64,000 bases of DNA from Simiduia aestuariiviva (lineage in GTDB: Bacteria > Pseudomonadota > Gammaproteobacteria > Pseudomonadales > Cellvibrionaceae): assembly GCF_014192475.1 (NCBI RefSeq), contig NZ_JACHXZ010000001.1:186001-250000 (forward strand), in the 5' to 3' direction. This document shows positions 1 to 8,167 of the stretch, in pieces. Position 1 is the stretch's first letter. Each line of letters begins with the position of its first letter. The notes under the pieces are model-generated. The model worked only from the letters and a program-made list of their open reading frames with translations, was not told where the DNA came from and searched no databases. A program made the position numbers and the translations under genes.

Positions 1-660
1 TTTAACCAGCGGCGGGCCGCCCAAGAAAATGGTGCCCTGCTCTTTTACGATAATGGATTCGTCGGCCATGGCGGGCACGTAGGCACCGCCGGCGGTGCAG
101 GAACCCATAACCGCAGCAATTTGTGCAATGCCCTTGGCGGACATGTTGGCCTGATTAAAAAAGATGCGACCGAAGTGTTCGCGATCGGGAAACACATCGT
201 CTTGGCGTGGCAAGTTGGCGCCGCCGGAATCTACCAAATAAATGCAGGGCAGATTATTTTGATCGGCAATGGTTTGCGCGCGCAGATGTTTTTTAACGGT
301 GAGTGGGTAGTAGGAACCGCCCTTGACGGTGGCATCGTTGGCGACGATCACACACTCTTGGCCGTTGACGCGGCCAATGCCCGTGATGACGCCCGCGGCG
401 GGCACCACATCGTCATACACATCAAAGGCCGCCAGTGGCGACAACTCTAAAAACGGCGAGCCGGGATCGAGCAGTGCGTCGATGCGATCGCGCGCGAGCA
501 ACTTGCCGCGCGCGGTGTGGCGCGCCTGGGCCTTTTCGCCGCCGCCCTGATGGATGTCGGCGAGTGTTTTGTTCAGGTCATCCACCTGCGCCTGCAAGTG
601 TTCTGCGTTGACGGCGAAGTCGTCGGCGCGGGTGTTAATTTGGCTTTTTAGAATGGGCAT
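1..660 (-). CDS. liuB: Methylcrotonyl-CoA carboxylase beta (carboxyltransferase) subunit, C-terminus cut by window edge
   Basis: Carboxyltransferase subunit that moves the biotin-bound carboxyl group to 3-methylcrotonyl-CoA in leucine degradation. Only the first 220 codons lie in the window; the family usually has about 535 residues, so the rest runs off the left edge. The visible part has the acyl-CoA carboxyltransferase N-terminal pattern: [17 protein letters not shown], then the glycine-rich VDSGGANLP and [11 protein letters not shown] segments that shape the CoA/oxyanion pocket, then [10 protein letters not shown]. The ATG at 660 follows an AGAGGAG ribosome-binding site. It lies downstream of liuA and liuR on the same strand, the usual liu order. 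Propionyl-CoA carboxylase beta is the main alternative; the isovaleryl-CoA dehydrogenase neighbour favours MCC. Confidence 0.9.
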   Translation of the reverse strand, partial: MPILKSQINTRADDFAVNAEHLQAQVDDLNKTLADIHQGGGEKAQARHTARGKLLARDRIDALLDPGSPFLELSPLAAFDVYDDVVPAAGVITGIGRVNGQECVIVANDATVKGGSYYPLTVKKHLRAQTIADQNNLPCIYLVDSGGANLPRQDDVFPDREHFGRIFFNQANMSAKGIAQIAAVMGSCTAGGAYVPAMADESIIVKEQGTIFLGGPPLVK

Positions 661-692
661 AACAGGAACGCTCCTCTGTCGCTCACAGCTCG

Positions 693-741
693 CAGTTAGC
701 AGTTAACAGAAAACAGTTAACAGCTAACAGCTAACAGGAAA
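693..741. repeat. Heptanucleotide tandem repeat between liuA and liuB
   Basis: Seven consecutive 7-base units beginning with CAG, most of the form CAG(T/C)TAA: CAGTTAG, CAGTTAA, CAGAAAA, CAGTTAA, CAGCTAA, CAGCTAA, CAGGAAA. The array fills most of the 149-base gap between the two genes. Function unknown; it would be transcribed as part of the liu mRNA. Confidence 0.75.
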
Positions 742-809
742 AGCAGTGGCGTTGCAATTTGCCGCGGCTGTGTTTTGCCCTTCCTGTTACTGCAAGCTGA
801 TTACCTTTT

Positions 810-1979
810 TTATTTCGTTTCGTTAAACAATTCGCGACCGATCAACATGCGACGAATTTCGCTGGTGCCGGCGCCGATTTCGTAGAGCTTGGCGTCGCGC
901 AGTAAACGGCCGGTGGGGAATTCATTGATGTAGCCGTTGCCGCCCAGCAATTGAATGGCATCGAGCGCCATTTTGGTGGCCATTTCGGCGGTGTACAAAA
1001 TCACGGCCGCCGCATCTTTGCGCGATTCTTCACCGCGATCACAGGCCTTGGCGACATTGTAGAGGTAGGATTTAGACGCGTTCATGCCGGCGTACATGTC
1101 GGCCAACTTGCCCTGCACCAATTGGAATTGACCAATGGATTGGTTGAACTGTTTGCGGTCGTGTACGTAGGGCACCACCACATCCATGCACGCGCTCATG
1201 ATGCCGGTGGGGCCGCCGGACAACACTGTGCGCTCGTAGTCTAGTCCGCTCATCAAAACGGCCACGCCACGGCCTTCGCCGCCCAAAATATTTTCTTCGG
1301 GCACTTCGCAATCCTGGAATACCAGCTCGCAGGTGTTGGAGCCGCGCATGCCCAGCTTGTCTAATTTTTGATGGCGAGAAAAACCGGGGAAGTCGCGCTC
1401 GACGATGAATGCGGTCATGCCTTTGGAGCCGGCGCTCATGTCGGTCTTGGCGTAGATTACATAGGTGTGCGCATCGGGGCCGTTGGTGATCCACATTTTA
1501 TTGCCGTTCAAAATGTAGCGGTCGCCCTTTTTCTCGGCGCGCAATTTCATCGATACCACGTCGGAACCGGCATTGGGTTCGCTCATGGCCAGCGCACCAA
1601 TGTGCTCACCGGAACACAGCTTGGGCAAATACTTTTGCTTTTGTGCCTCGGTGCCGTTTTTGTGAATTTGGTTCACGCATAAATTGGAGTGGGCGCCGTA
1701 GGACAGGGCCACTGAAGCGCTCGCGCGCGAAATTTCTTCCATGGCCACCACGTGCGCCAAGTAACCCATGTTGGTGCCGCCGTATTCTTCTTTAACGGTC
1801 ACGCCGAGCAGGCCCATGTCGCCAAACTTTTTCCACATGTCCATGGGGAATTCGTTGTCGATGTCGATTTGCGCGGCGCGCGGTGCCAGTTCGCCCTGGG
1901 CAAATTGGTAGACGGCATCGCGCAGCATGTCGATGTCTTCGCCAAGGCCGAAATTCAATGTGGGGTAGGGAAAGCTCAT
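810..1979 (-). CDS. liuA: Isovaleryl-CoA dehydrogenase
   Basis: FAD-dependent acyl-CoA dehydrogenase that oxidises isovaleryl-CoA to 3-methylcrotonyl-CoA, the substrate of the downstream MCC. It is 389 residues, the normal family length. N-terminal helical domain at about 10-125, beta domain with [10 protein letters not shown] (131-140) and [10 protein letters not shown] (161-170) at FAD/substrate contacts, C-terminal helical domain ending with [18 protein letters not shown]. Glu249 in [13 protein letters not shown] matches the catalytic base position specific to isovaleryl-CoA dehydrogenases, whereas most other acyl-CoA dehydrogenases place it in the C-terminal domain. Start ATG at 1979. It sits between liuR and liuB and is probably co-transcribed with them. 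Confidence 0.95.
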   Translation of the reverse strand: MSFPYPTLNFGLGEDIDMLRDAVYQFAQGELAPRAAQIDIDNEFPMDMWKKFGDMGLLGVTVKEEYGGTNMGYLAHVVAMEEISRASASVALSYGAHSNLCVNQIHKNGTEAQKQKYLPKLCSGEHIGALAMSEPNAGSDVVSMKLRAEKKGDRYILNGNKMWITNGPDAHTYVIYAKTDMSAGSKGMTAFIVERDFPGFSRHQKLDKLGMRGSNTCELVFQDCEVPEENILGGEGRGVAVLMSGLDYERTVLSGGPTGIMSACMDVVVPYVHDRKQFNQSIGQFQLVQGKLADMYAGMNASKSYLYNVAKACDRGEESRKDAAAVILYTAEMATKMALDAIQLLGGNGYINEFPTGRLLRDAKLYEIGAGTSEIRRMLIGRELFNETK

Positions 1980-2028
1980 GGGATGTCCTCGTTAAAATTG
2001 GGTTGTTTATTCGTGTGTCTGTGTTTGT

Positions 2029-2406
2029 TTATTGGCAGCTGTCGCGCGCCTCTAGGCAGCGTGCCTCTGCGTCTTCCAGCTCGGCCAGCATGATGTCGAT
2101 GTCGCGTTTTTGGGCGAGTAGCGCACGGCGTCGCTCTTGTATCTTGCCGATGAGGCGCTCTAACTGGGGCACGTTGTTGGAGCCCGGGTCGTACATGCCG
2201 ATGATTTCGCCACTCTCCTCCAGGCTTAGGCCCAGGCGTTTGCCGCGCAGAATCAACTTGAGTTTGACCCGATCGGCGTGGCTGTACAGGCGCGTTTGGC
2301 CCCGGCGCGCAGGTGCCAGCAGGCCTTTGTCCTCGTAAAAGCGTATGGCGCGGGTGGTGATATCAAACTCGCGCGCGAGGTCTGAGATGCTGTAAACCTT
2401 GTCCAT
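2029..2406 (-). CDS. liuR: MerR-family regulator of leucine degradation, LiuR-like
   Basis: One-component MerR-type transcription factor of 125 residues. The N-terminal winged HTH is YSISDLAREFDITTRAIRFYEDKGLL (about 4-30), followed by a second basic segment and a coiled dimerisation helix (about 75-120) ending in a cysteine-containing tail. I start at the ATG at 2406 (MDKVYSIS) because MerR proteins begin directly before the HTH; upstream in-frame codons add an unrelated 37-residue extension. As first gene of the liu operon it probably controls its own promoter, where a palindrome lies in the spacer between -35 and -10. Identification as LiuR rests on neighbours plus the family. Confidence 0.88.
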   Translation of the reverse strand: MDKVYSISDLAREFDITTRAIRFYEDKGLLAPARRGQTRLYSHADRVKLKLILRGKRLGLSLEESGEIIGMYDPGSNNVPQLERLIGKIQERRRALLAQKRDIDIMLAELEDAEARCLEARDSCQ

Positions 2407-2434
2407 GGGTGCCCCGGTGGCAAATGCAGGGCAA

Positions 2435-2463
2435 ACTTTAGCGCAGGTTGACGTTAACGTAAA
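2435..2463 (-). promoter_or_regulatory. liu operon promoter with MerR/LiuR-type operator
   Basis: Read on the minus strand: -35 TTTACG (2463-2458), a 17-base spacer, and -10 TAAAGT (2440-2435), just upstream of liuR. The perfect palindrome ACGTTAACGT (2451-2460) lies over the -35 and the start of the spacer, the normal place for MerR-family activators, and its sequence resembles the known LiuR motif of gamma- and betaproteobacteria. Confidence 0.65.
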
Positions 2464-2617
2464 GGTAAGCTTTGATCTAAGCGCGGGCCTGTAAAGATTC
2501 AGGCGCCATAAGGCCACGGTTCACCGGCGGGCTGCGGTTGTTGGCCGATTTGTGCTGTCCTCCCATTGCAGGGTGTGGTTTTCTATCGCTCAAATAACTT
2601 TCGCGGAGATAGGGAAA

Positions 2618-3454
2618 ATGCGCGTTCTTGGGTGTATGGCATTGGGGTTGGCCTTGTGGCTGCCAACGACAGCAGTGGTGGCCGGTGTAGACATGGGGTT
2701 GAAAAACTGCCACGTGCGCTTTGCCAACGACTTTTCAGTAAAGCCCTCGGGGGTTAATTCCACGCAGCGCGATACCGTGTATGTGTTGAAAACCGATGGC
2801 GAGGTGCGCGTGAACGGATCGTCGGTGTCGCTCTCCTCACAGCAGCGTTCGCTGGTGGTGGATTACACCGGCGGCCTGCAGCAGTTCATGCCCGACATGG
2901 TGGCGTTTATTTCTGAAACGCTGCACACGGTGGGCAAGGTAATGGGCGGCGCGCTCGCCAAGGTGTTTGGCGCCGACAGCGAACCGGCGCAAAAGGTGCG
3001 CGCTTCGCTGGAGGCATCGGAGGCCCGCATGGCCGCGCGACAGGCTGAGCACCCGGGCGAATACCACGTGGTGGATCAGCACTTAGATATTTTGGATGAC
3101 GCCTTTGATGCCGATTTCGAGCGCTCCATTGAGGAGGCGGTCGAAGCCTCTATGGGCGGTGTAATGACGATGTTGAGCGCGGCGCTGTTTGGCGGCGACG
3201 GCAGTTTTGACGAGCGCATGGCGAGCTTTGGCACCAAAATGGAATCCTTTGGCGAGCAGGTGGAGCGCGACATGGAGTCGGTGGAGCCCACGCTGGAAAA
3301 GCGCGGCGAGGCCCTGTGTGATAAAGCCGAGGCCATCGAAAAAATGGAATACCGACTGCGGGAAACGATTCCTGAGTTGGCCCATTATCGCTTGATGGAC
3401 AGCCGCAAAAAGGCCCGCGAAGCGGCCCGTGGCGGTGAGCTGCGCGCCGATTAA
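2618..3454 (+). CDS. YggN-like periplasmic protein (DUF2884 family)
   Basis: Protein of 278 residues with a signal peptide (about 1-22, ending VVAG) and then a soluble part. The early segment MGLKNCHVRFANDFSV, the VDYTGGLQQFMPDMVAFISETL region and the long acidic helical C-terminus with MESFGEQVERDMESVEPTLEKRGEALC match the DUF2884/YggN family, whose molecular function is unknown. Two cysteines, one near each end of the mature protein, could form a disulfide in the periplasm. Start ATG at 2618, preceded by GGAGATAGG; upstream in-frame codons would hide the signal peptide. It stands alone, divergent from the liu operon and convergent with ahpA. Confidence 0.75.
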   Translation: MRVLGCMALGLALWLPTTAVVAGVDMGLKNCHVRFANDFSVKPSGVNSTQRDTVYVLKTDGEVRVNGSSVSLSSQQRSLVVDYTGGLQQFMPDMVAFISETLHTVGKVMGGALAKVFGADSEPAQKVRASLEASEARMAARQAEHPGEYHVVDQHLDILDDAFDADFERSIEEAVEASMGGVMTMLSAALFGGDGSFDERMASFGTKMESFGEQVERDMESVEPTLEKRGEALCDKAEAIEKMEYRLRETIPELAHYRLMDSRKKAREAARGGELRAD

Positions 3455-3479
3455 TTCTGCACCATGCCCACGGGCCGGG

Positions 3480-4580
3480 TCAGCTGAGTGTATCGGCGGC
3501 CAGCCCGGCCAGTTGGGTCAATTGATTTTCCAGCAAGTTTTTATAGGGCGGCAGCACCTGTTCAACGCGGGCGCTGCGCTGATCGGCTCGGGCGGCAAAC
3601 TGGCAGCGCTCCGAGAGCGATTCATCCAGCAGTTTTACCGAGATGATGGTGGCGCGCATGCCGCCGGGCTTCAGTTGACGGGCGTACTGAGATTTAAGAT
3701 TGGCACTGGCGTCGAAGGGCAGAATGCGCGCGCCCAGTTGCAGCGCCAATTCACTTTGCTCGCTTAAGGCGTGCAATAGCTCAGCGCTACAGATGGCATT
3801 AAAGCTCGCATCGGTGCGCTCTTCCTCGCAAAAGGTCAAGGTTAGCCGGTGGTCTTGCAGGCCCAGACTCTCCCCGCCATACAGCGCAATCACCCCTTGT
3901 AACTGCCGCTCAAAACGCTCCAGTAGCTGCTTGAACGCCTCGCCGTTGAGCTCGGTGTGCAGTTGTTCCAAGTTGAGTAAATCGAGCGTCAAGGTGACTT
4001 TTCGCTGCGGGCCGACCACCGCGGGCGCGGCCGTTGGCGCCGGTTGTACTGGGCTGCGGTAGAGTGCCGAGGCAATGGCGGTGAGCGCGAGCAGCGCTGC
4101 AAGGGTGAGCGCCAAGCGCCCGTACAGGCGATTGCGGTTGGCGCGCGCGTTGTTGGCGCTCACGGTGACGGTGACATAGCCGGCCACGCTGTCTTGCAAC
4201 ACGATGGGCGCGGAAAAATACAGGCTGTTGGGGTGGGTGGTGTGGCCGCTCTGCACCAGCAGGCGGTTTTCCACGTCGTGCACTGTGGCACCGTCCACAT
4301 CGAGATTCTTGGTGAGGTCTGCCAGCAGGGCGGTGAGGCTCACGCGATCTTGGTTGAGCATGGCCGACTCCGCCTGCTCGGCGGCCATGTTGGCCATGGC
4401 CTGGCCATAGCGCTGGGATACGGCGTGGGTTTGTTGGTCCAGGTAGCGGTGTAGCTGCCAACCACAGGTCAAGGTCAAAAGCACTGCCAAGGCCAGCGTA
4501 AAGCCAAAGGGCTGAGTGCGGGCTGCCAGTCGGTAAAGCAGTGCCAGTGGTGCTGTCTTATTGTTGTTTGTCTGCGTCAT
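3480..4580 (-). CDS. ahpA: AhpA/YtjB (SMP) family membrane protein
   Basis: Inner-membrane protein of about 366 residues. One membrane span near the N-terminus (about 26-45, ALAVLLTLTCGWQL), a periplasmic loop of roughly 110 residues, a second span (ALTLAALLALTAIASALY), then a cytoplasmic domain. This layout matches the AhpA/YtjB (Smp) family, which in pseudomonads and enterics is encoded divergently from serB, as here. The periplasmic loop resembles a small sensory domain, but no output domain or catalytic motif is seen, so a biochemical role cannot be assigned. Start: ATG at 4580 (MTQTNNNK); a GTG at 4598 would add six residues. Confidence 0.75.
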   Translation of the reverse strand: MTQTNNNKTAPLALLYRLAARTQPFGFTLALAVLLTLTCGWQLHRYLDQQTHAVSQRYGQAMANMAAEQAESAMLNQDRVSLTALLADLTKNLDVDGATVHDVENRLLVQSGHTTHPNSLYFSAPIVLQDSVAGYVTVTVSANNARANRNRLYGRLALTLAALLALTAIASALYRSPVQPAPTAAPAVVGPQRKVTLTLDLLNLEQLHTELNGEAFKQLLERFERQLQGVIALYGGESLGLQDHRLTLTFCEEERTDASFNAICSAELLHALSEQSELALQLGARILPFDASANLKSQYARQLKPGGMRATIISVKLLDESLSERCQFAARADQRSARVEQVLPPYKNLLENQLTQLAGLAADTLS

Positions 4581-4651
4581 AGGCCTGTCGGTCGTCACCC
4601 AAATCGGGCGTAAAAGGCCGCCTAGTTTAGCCTATTGCGACCTGAAAACTA

Positions 4652-4657
4652 TATAAT
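4652..4657 (+). promoter_or_regulatory. Candidate -10 element of serB
   Basis: A perfect TATAAT lies 44 bases before the serB start codon in the 121-base divergent region with ahpA. No good -35 is seen at 16-18 bases, so this is a tentative call. Confidence 0.4.
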
Positions 4658-4701
4658 GCCCGGCCTTATTCGCACTTCCTCTGGCAAGGGCCACACGACG
4701 T

Positions 4702-5844
4702 ATGATCAGCCTCCATCTCGCCTGTTTTCACAACCGCTACGCCCTCAGCGATGTTTTAGCCAATTTGGCGCAGCTGCCGCTGGCCTGCCATGCCCTTGAG
4801 ACCCAATGCCATGGGCAGGGGTTTAGAGTGCACGTGCAGTGCGACTCGCAGGGCGATTGCGATGCGCTACAGACATCGCTGCTGGCGCTTTGGCCGGATA
4901 TGCAGGTTCAGGTGCAGGCGAGCCCCAGTCGCACGTGTAGCCATGTGGTTGTGTTGATGGCGCCCGCGCTCACCAGTGCGCAGTTGGCGCACCTGATCGA
5001 CACCTTGGCCGATCACGGCCTGGCCTTGATGAGCAGCCGCACCCTGTCTAGGGCCGATGGCGGGGCGCGACAGGCGTGGCAGTTGCGCGTCAGTGGCGAC
5101 GCCGATTTACCGGCCTTGCGCAGTGCACTGCGCACCCTAGCGGATCAATTGGCCGTGGACATTACCGTGCACCCGCGCGCGGAATTTGGCCGTCAGGGCG
5201 GATTGATTTGTTTTGATATGGACTCCACCTTGATTAAGGCAGAGTGCATTGATGAATTGGCGGCTGCCGCCGGTATTGGTGAGCAGGTTGCCGCAATTAC
5301 CGCCGCTGCCATGCGCGGCGAGTTGGATTTTATCGAGAGTTTCACACAGCGCATGGCGCTGTTAAATGGCTTGCCCGAATCGCTGTTGGCCGGCATTGCC
5401 GAGCGCATTGAGTTGATGGATGGCGCCGAGGTGCTCATCAACACATTGAAAGCGCGCGGCTTTCACACGGCCATACTCAGCGGTGGCTTTGTGTATTTTG
5501 CTGAAAAAATTCAAGCCCGCTTAGGCATTGACGAAATTCACGCCAACGCGCTGGAAATTGTCGATGGCAAAGTGACCGGGCGCGTCACGGGTAGGGTGGT
5601 AGACGGTCAACGCAAGGCGGAATTGATTCAGCGCATTGCCGCCGAGCGCGGTGTCGACATGCAGCAGGTTATTGCCGTGGGCGATGGCGCCAATGACTTG
5701 CCCATGTTGGGTCTCGCCGGCATGGGTGTCGCCATTCACGCCAAGCCGCTGGTGCGCGCCTCCAGTGACTACGCGATCAGCACCTTGGGGCTGGACGCGC
5801 TCTGCTATTTATTGGGCTTGGAAGATGACGACTTGGTCGAGTAG
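4702..5844 (+). CDS. serB: Phosphoserine phosphatase
   Basis: HAD-superfamily phosphatase that makes L-serine from phosphoserine, the last step of serine synthesis. It is 380 residues with an N-terminal ACT-like regulatory part (about 1-160) followed by the catalytic HAD domain: motif I DMDSTLIKAE (nucleophile is the first Asp, acid/base the second), motif II LSGGFVYF with the conserved Ser, and motif III VGDGANDLPML, which binds magnesium. The long N-terminal part is typical of Pseudomonas/Vibrio SerB. Start ATG at 4702. Followed by a strong bidirectional terminator shared with fimX. Confidence 0.95.
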   Translation: MISLHLACFHNRYALSDVLANLAQLPLACHALETQCHGQGFRVHVQCDSQGDCDALQTSLLALWPDMQVQVQASPSRTCSHVVVLMAPALTSAQLAHLIDTLADHGLALMSSRTLSRADGGARQAWQLRVSGDADLPALRSALRTLADQLAVDITVHPRAEFGRQGGLICFDMDSTLIKAECIDELAAAAGIGEQVAAITAAAMRGELDFIESFTQRMALLNGLPESLLAGIAERIELMDGAEVLINTLKARGFHTAILSGGFVYFAEKIQARLGIDEIHANALEIVDGKVTGRVTGRVVDGQRKAELIQRIAAERGVDMQQVIAVGDGANDLPMLGLAGMGVAIHAKPLVRASSDYAISTLGLDALCYLLGLEDDDLVE

Positions 5845-5872
5845 CGTCGAATGCAATAAACCTATAGCCATA

Positions 5873-5902
5873 AAAAAAGCCCGCGGCGTTGCGGGCTTTT
5901 TT
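5873..5902. terminator. Bidirectional intrinsic terminator between serB and fimX
   Basis: GCCCGC, loop GGCGTT, GCGGGC, flanked by A6 on the left and T6 on the right, so it works in both directions for the convergent genes. Confidence 0.92.
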
Positions 5903-5916
5903 GTTGTTGGATGGGT

Positions 5917-8013
5917 TTAGCCGTCCATGCTGAAGTCGTAATCCATGCCCTCGGATGGCCCCTGCAGGTAGTGGCCCTGAATATAGTGCACGCCACTTTG
6001 CCATAAAGTTGACAGCACGTTGGCATTTTCCACAAAGGGCACCACGGTAATTTTTTCGAGTTTATGCAATTCTTTTATGAGGTTGGTAAGCGCTTCGGCG
6101 CCCTCGCCACCGGTTTGAACATCTTGAGTAAAGCTGCCGTCCACTTTGATGTAATGTGCAGGCACATGCTTGAGGGTGTTGAAATGATTCATGGCGCAGC
6201 CAAAGCCGGAAATAGACAGGTGGGTTTTTAATTTATCCAGCCCTGCGCACAATGCCTTGGCCGCGGTCATGTGATTGGTGATGTCTATCTCGCGGACTTG
6301 AAACATCATCGCATCTGCGGGTAGCTTGGCCGCTTTGAAGGCGACCCCCAACCAAGGCACGAGGCTTTCATCGGTGATGGAATGGCGGCTGAGGTTGACC
6401 ACCAGGCTGGTCTTGTTGCCTTTGGCGCGGTGTTCAGACAACATTTTTATGGATTCCAGAATCACCCAGCGATCTATTTTAGTGGTGGCGCCGATGGTCT
6501 CAGCGGCTTCCAGGAATTTGGCGGGCTCAATTTCATTGCCCTCCTCGTCCACCATGCGCAATAGCACTTCGTAGAGTTCGTTTTCATTGCCGCGCAAGCT
6601 GATGATGGGTTGGAACAATAATTTGAATTGATTGTTGTCCACGGCGCGCTGCAGTGCGCGGGCCACATCGGTGCCCGCTTCCGCGTCGCCAATTTTGGGT
6701 TCAAACAATTTGGCGTCGCTGCCGCTGCCTTCGGTGCCTTTTTTGCGCACCTCTTCAATGGCCTGCAGGGCTTGATCGATGATGGTCTCGGCATCTTTGC
6801 TCGCTTCGGTGACCAGTGCCAAGCCGGCGGTGATCGTGAACTGCACCGTGGTGCCGTCGATGTCGAAAATGGTTTCCGCGACTTCGGCGCACAGTTTCTT
6901 GGCGCGCTGAACGTGTTTGTCGGCGCTGGTGCCGGGTGACAGTAGCGCGAAGGTGTCATCGCTAAAGCGCGCTAAATATTCGCCGTCGCGCGCGTGCTTT
7001 TGAATGGTTTGCGCCAATTTTTTAATGGTGCCATCGGCGACGCTGACGCCGTGCGCTGATTCGACGCGATCAAAAAACTGGTCGGCTTCGATATAGGTCA
7101 GTGTGGCGCCGGCTTCGCCATCGGCGGCTTTGTCCACGGCCATCTCGAGCCGTTCCAAGAAAAACTGACGGTTATACAGACCGGTTTGAACGTCTGTTTG
7201 TTTGATTTCCTCGAGCTGCGCTTCCAGCTCTTCGTTGTTGGCGGCGCTGGCGCGCATGACCAACTGGATGCACGGCTCCTCATCAAAAATGGCGTGCACC
7301 ACTTCCATTTTAATGGGCTGTTGTTTGCCGGAATGATGCAGGCTATTGAAATCCAGCTCGGTAGATTCGGCCTCTTCACCTTTGAGGGTAAATTCCTTAA
7401 GGAATTGTTTGGTGCGATCGCGATCGCCGGCGGCCACCAAGTCGATGGTGGGCATGCACAATACATCGTCTGGATCTTCGTAGCCAAAGCGCTCGGAAAA
7501 GCTTTGGTTGACGTATAAAAACATGCCGTCTTGCACGTAGGCCACGGCGTCGCGCGAGCTATCGAGCAGTTGTTGGCTGCGGCGTTCGGCCTCTTTAAAC
7601 TTGCGGTCGGCTTTGCGGCGCGCTTGGCGGTGCTCGCGATTTTCCAGCTCGCGGGTCACCACTAACAGCAGGTGTTGGTCTTCGTCCATGCGCACGACTT
7701 CCACCGCGCCGAGGCGCAGCCCGTCGACAATGGCGTGTGAGCCTTCCTCTTCCGTTTGCAATATGACGGGGATATCTTTGTTCAGACGCTTGATTTGACG
7801 CACGGCCGTCGCGGCGGGCAACTGTTCGGAATCGGCTTGGCCGATGGCGAGATCCCAAGTGTGCTCCTGCAACAGCTTGATCAAACCTTCTTCACTGTCA
7901 ACGTGTTGCGCACGGGTGTTGCGACCGGCGTTATTGAGCATGCTAATTAGTCGCTCGGCTTCGGAGCGGCTGTCGTTGATAATCAGCAGTCTGATGGTGT
8001 CGTTGGGATTCAT
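5917..8013 (-). CDS. fimX: FimX-like REC-PAS-GGDEF-EAL cyclic-di-GMP receptor
   Basis: Multidomain protein of 698 residues, close to the 691 of Pseudomonas FimX. Order: receiver-like domain (about 6-120) in which the phosphoacceptor region is poorly conserved, PAS (about 140-255), GGDEF (about 265-430) and EAL (about 450-690). Both enzymatic signatures are degenerate: the GGDEF position reads FSDDTF and the EAL position reads EVL in ELYEVLLRM, as in FimX, so it most likely binds cyclic-di-GMP without making or degrading it. FimX proteins act at the cell pole to promote type IV pilus assembly and twitching. The serB-fimX neighbourhood is conserved with Pseudomonas. Start ATG at 8013. Confidence 0.85.
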   Translation of the reverse strand: MNPNDTIRLLIINDSRSEAERLISMLNNAGRNTRAQHVDSEEGLIKLLQEHTWDLAIGQADSEQLPAATAVRQIKRLNKDIPVILQTEEEGSHAIVDGLRLGAVEVVRMDEDQHLLLVVTRELENREHRQARRKADRKFKEAERRSQQLLDSSRDAVAYVQDGMFLYVNQSFSERFGYEDPDDVLCMPTIDLVAAGDRDRTKQFLKEFTLKGEEAESTELDFNSLHHSGKQQPIKMEVVHAIFDEEPCIQLVMRASAANNEELEAQLEEIKQTDVQTGLYNRQFFLERLEMAVDKAADGEAGATLTYIEADQFFDRVESAHGVSVADGTIKKLAQTIQKHARDGEYLARFSDDTFALLSPGTSADKHVQRAKKLCAEVAETIFDIDGTTVQFTITAGLALVTEASKDAETIIDQALQAIEEVRKKGTEGSGSDAKLFEPKIGDAEAGTDVARALQRAVDNNQFKLLFQPIISLRGNENELYEVLLRMVDEEGNEIEPAKFLEAAETIGATTKIDRWVILESIKMLSEHRAKGNKTSLVVNLSRHSITDESLVPWLGVAFKAAKLPADAMMFQVREIDITNHMTAAKALCAGLDKLKTHLSISGFGCAMNHFNTLKHVPAHYIKVDGSFTQDVQTGGEGAEALTNLIKELHKLEKITVVPFVENANVLSTLWQSGVHYIQGHYLQGPSEGMDYDFSMDG

Positions 8014-8167
8014 ATTGCCTTTATTGTGTTTGTCCTGGTGACGAAGTGCACCAAGCCAGTCATCTTACGTAAACTGTGTAATGGCTCAAGCAGCTGAAGG
8101 CTGCGGCCCTGTTCCCGTGCAATGAACTGTGTACTGGTTCCGGTATTTGCCCTGTAGGCATTGCAAA

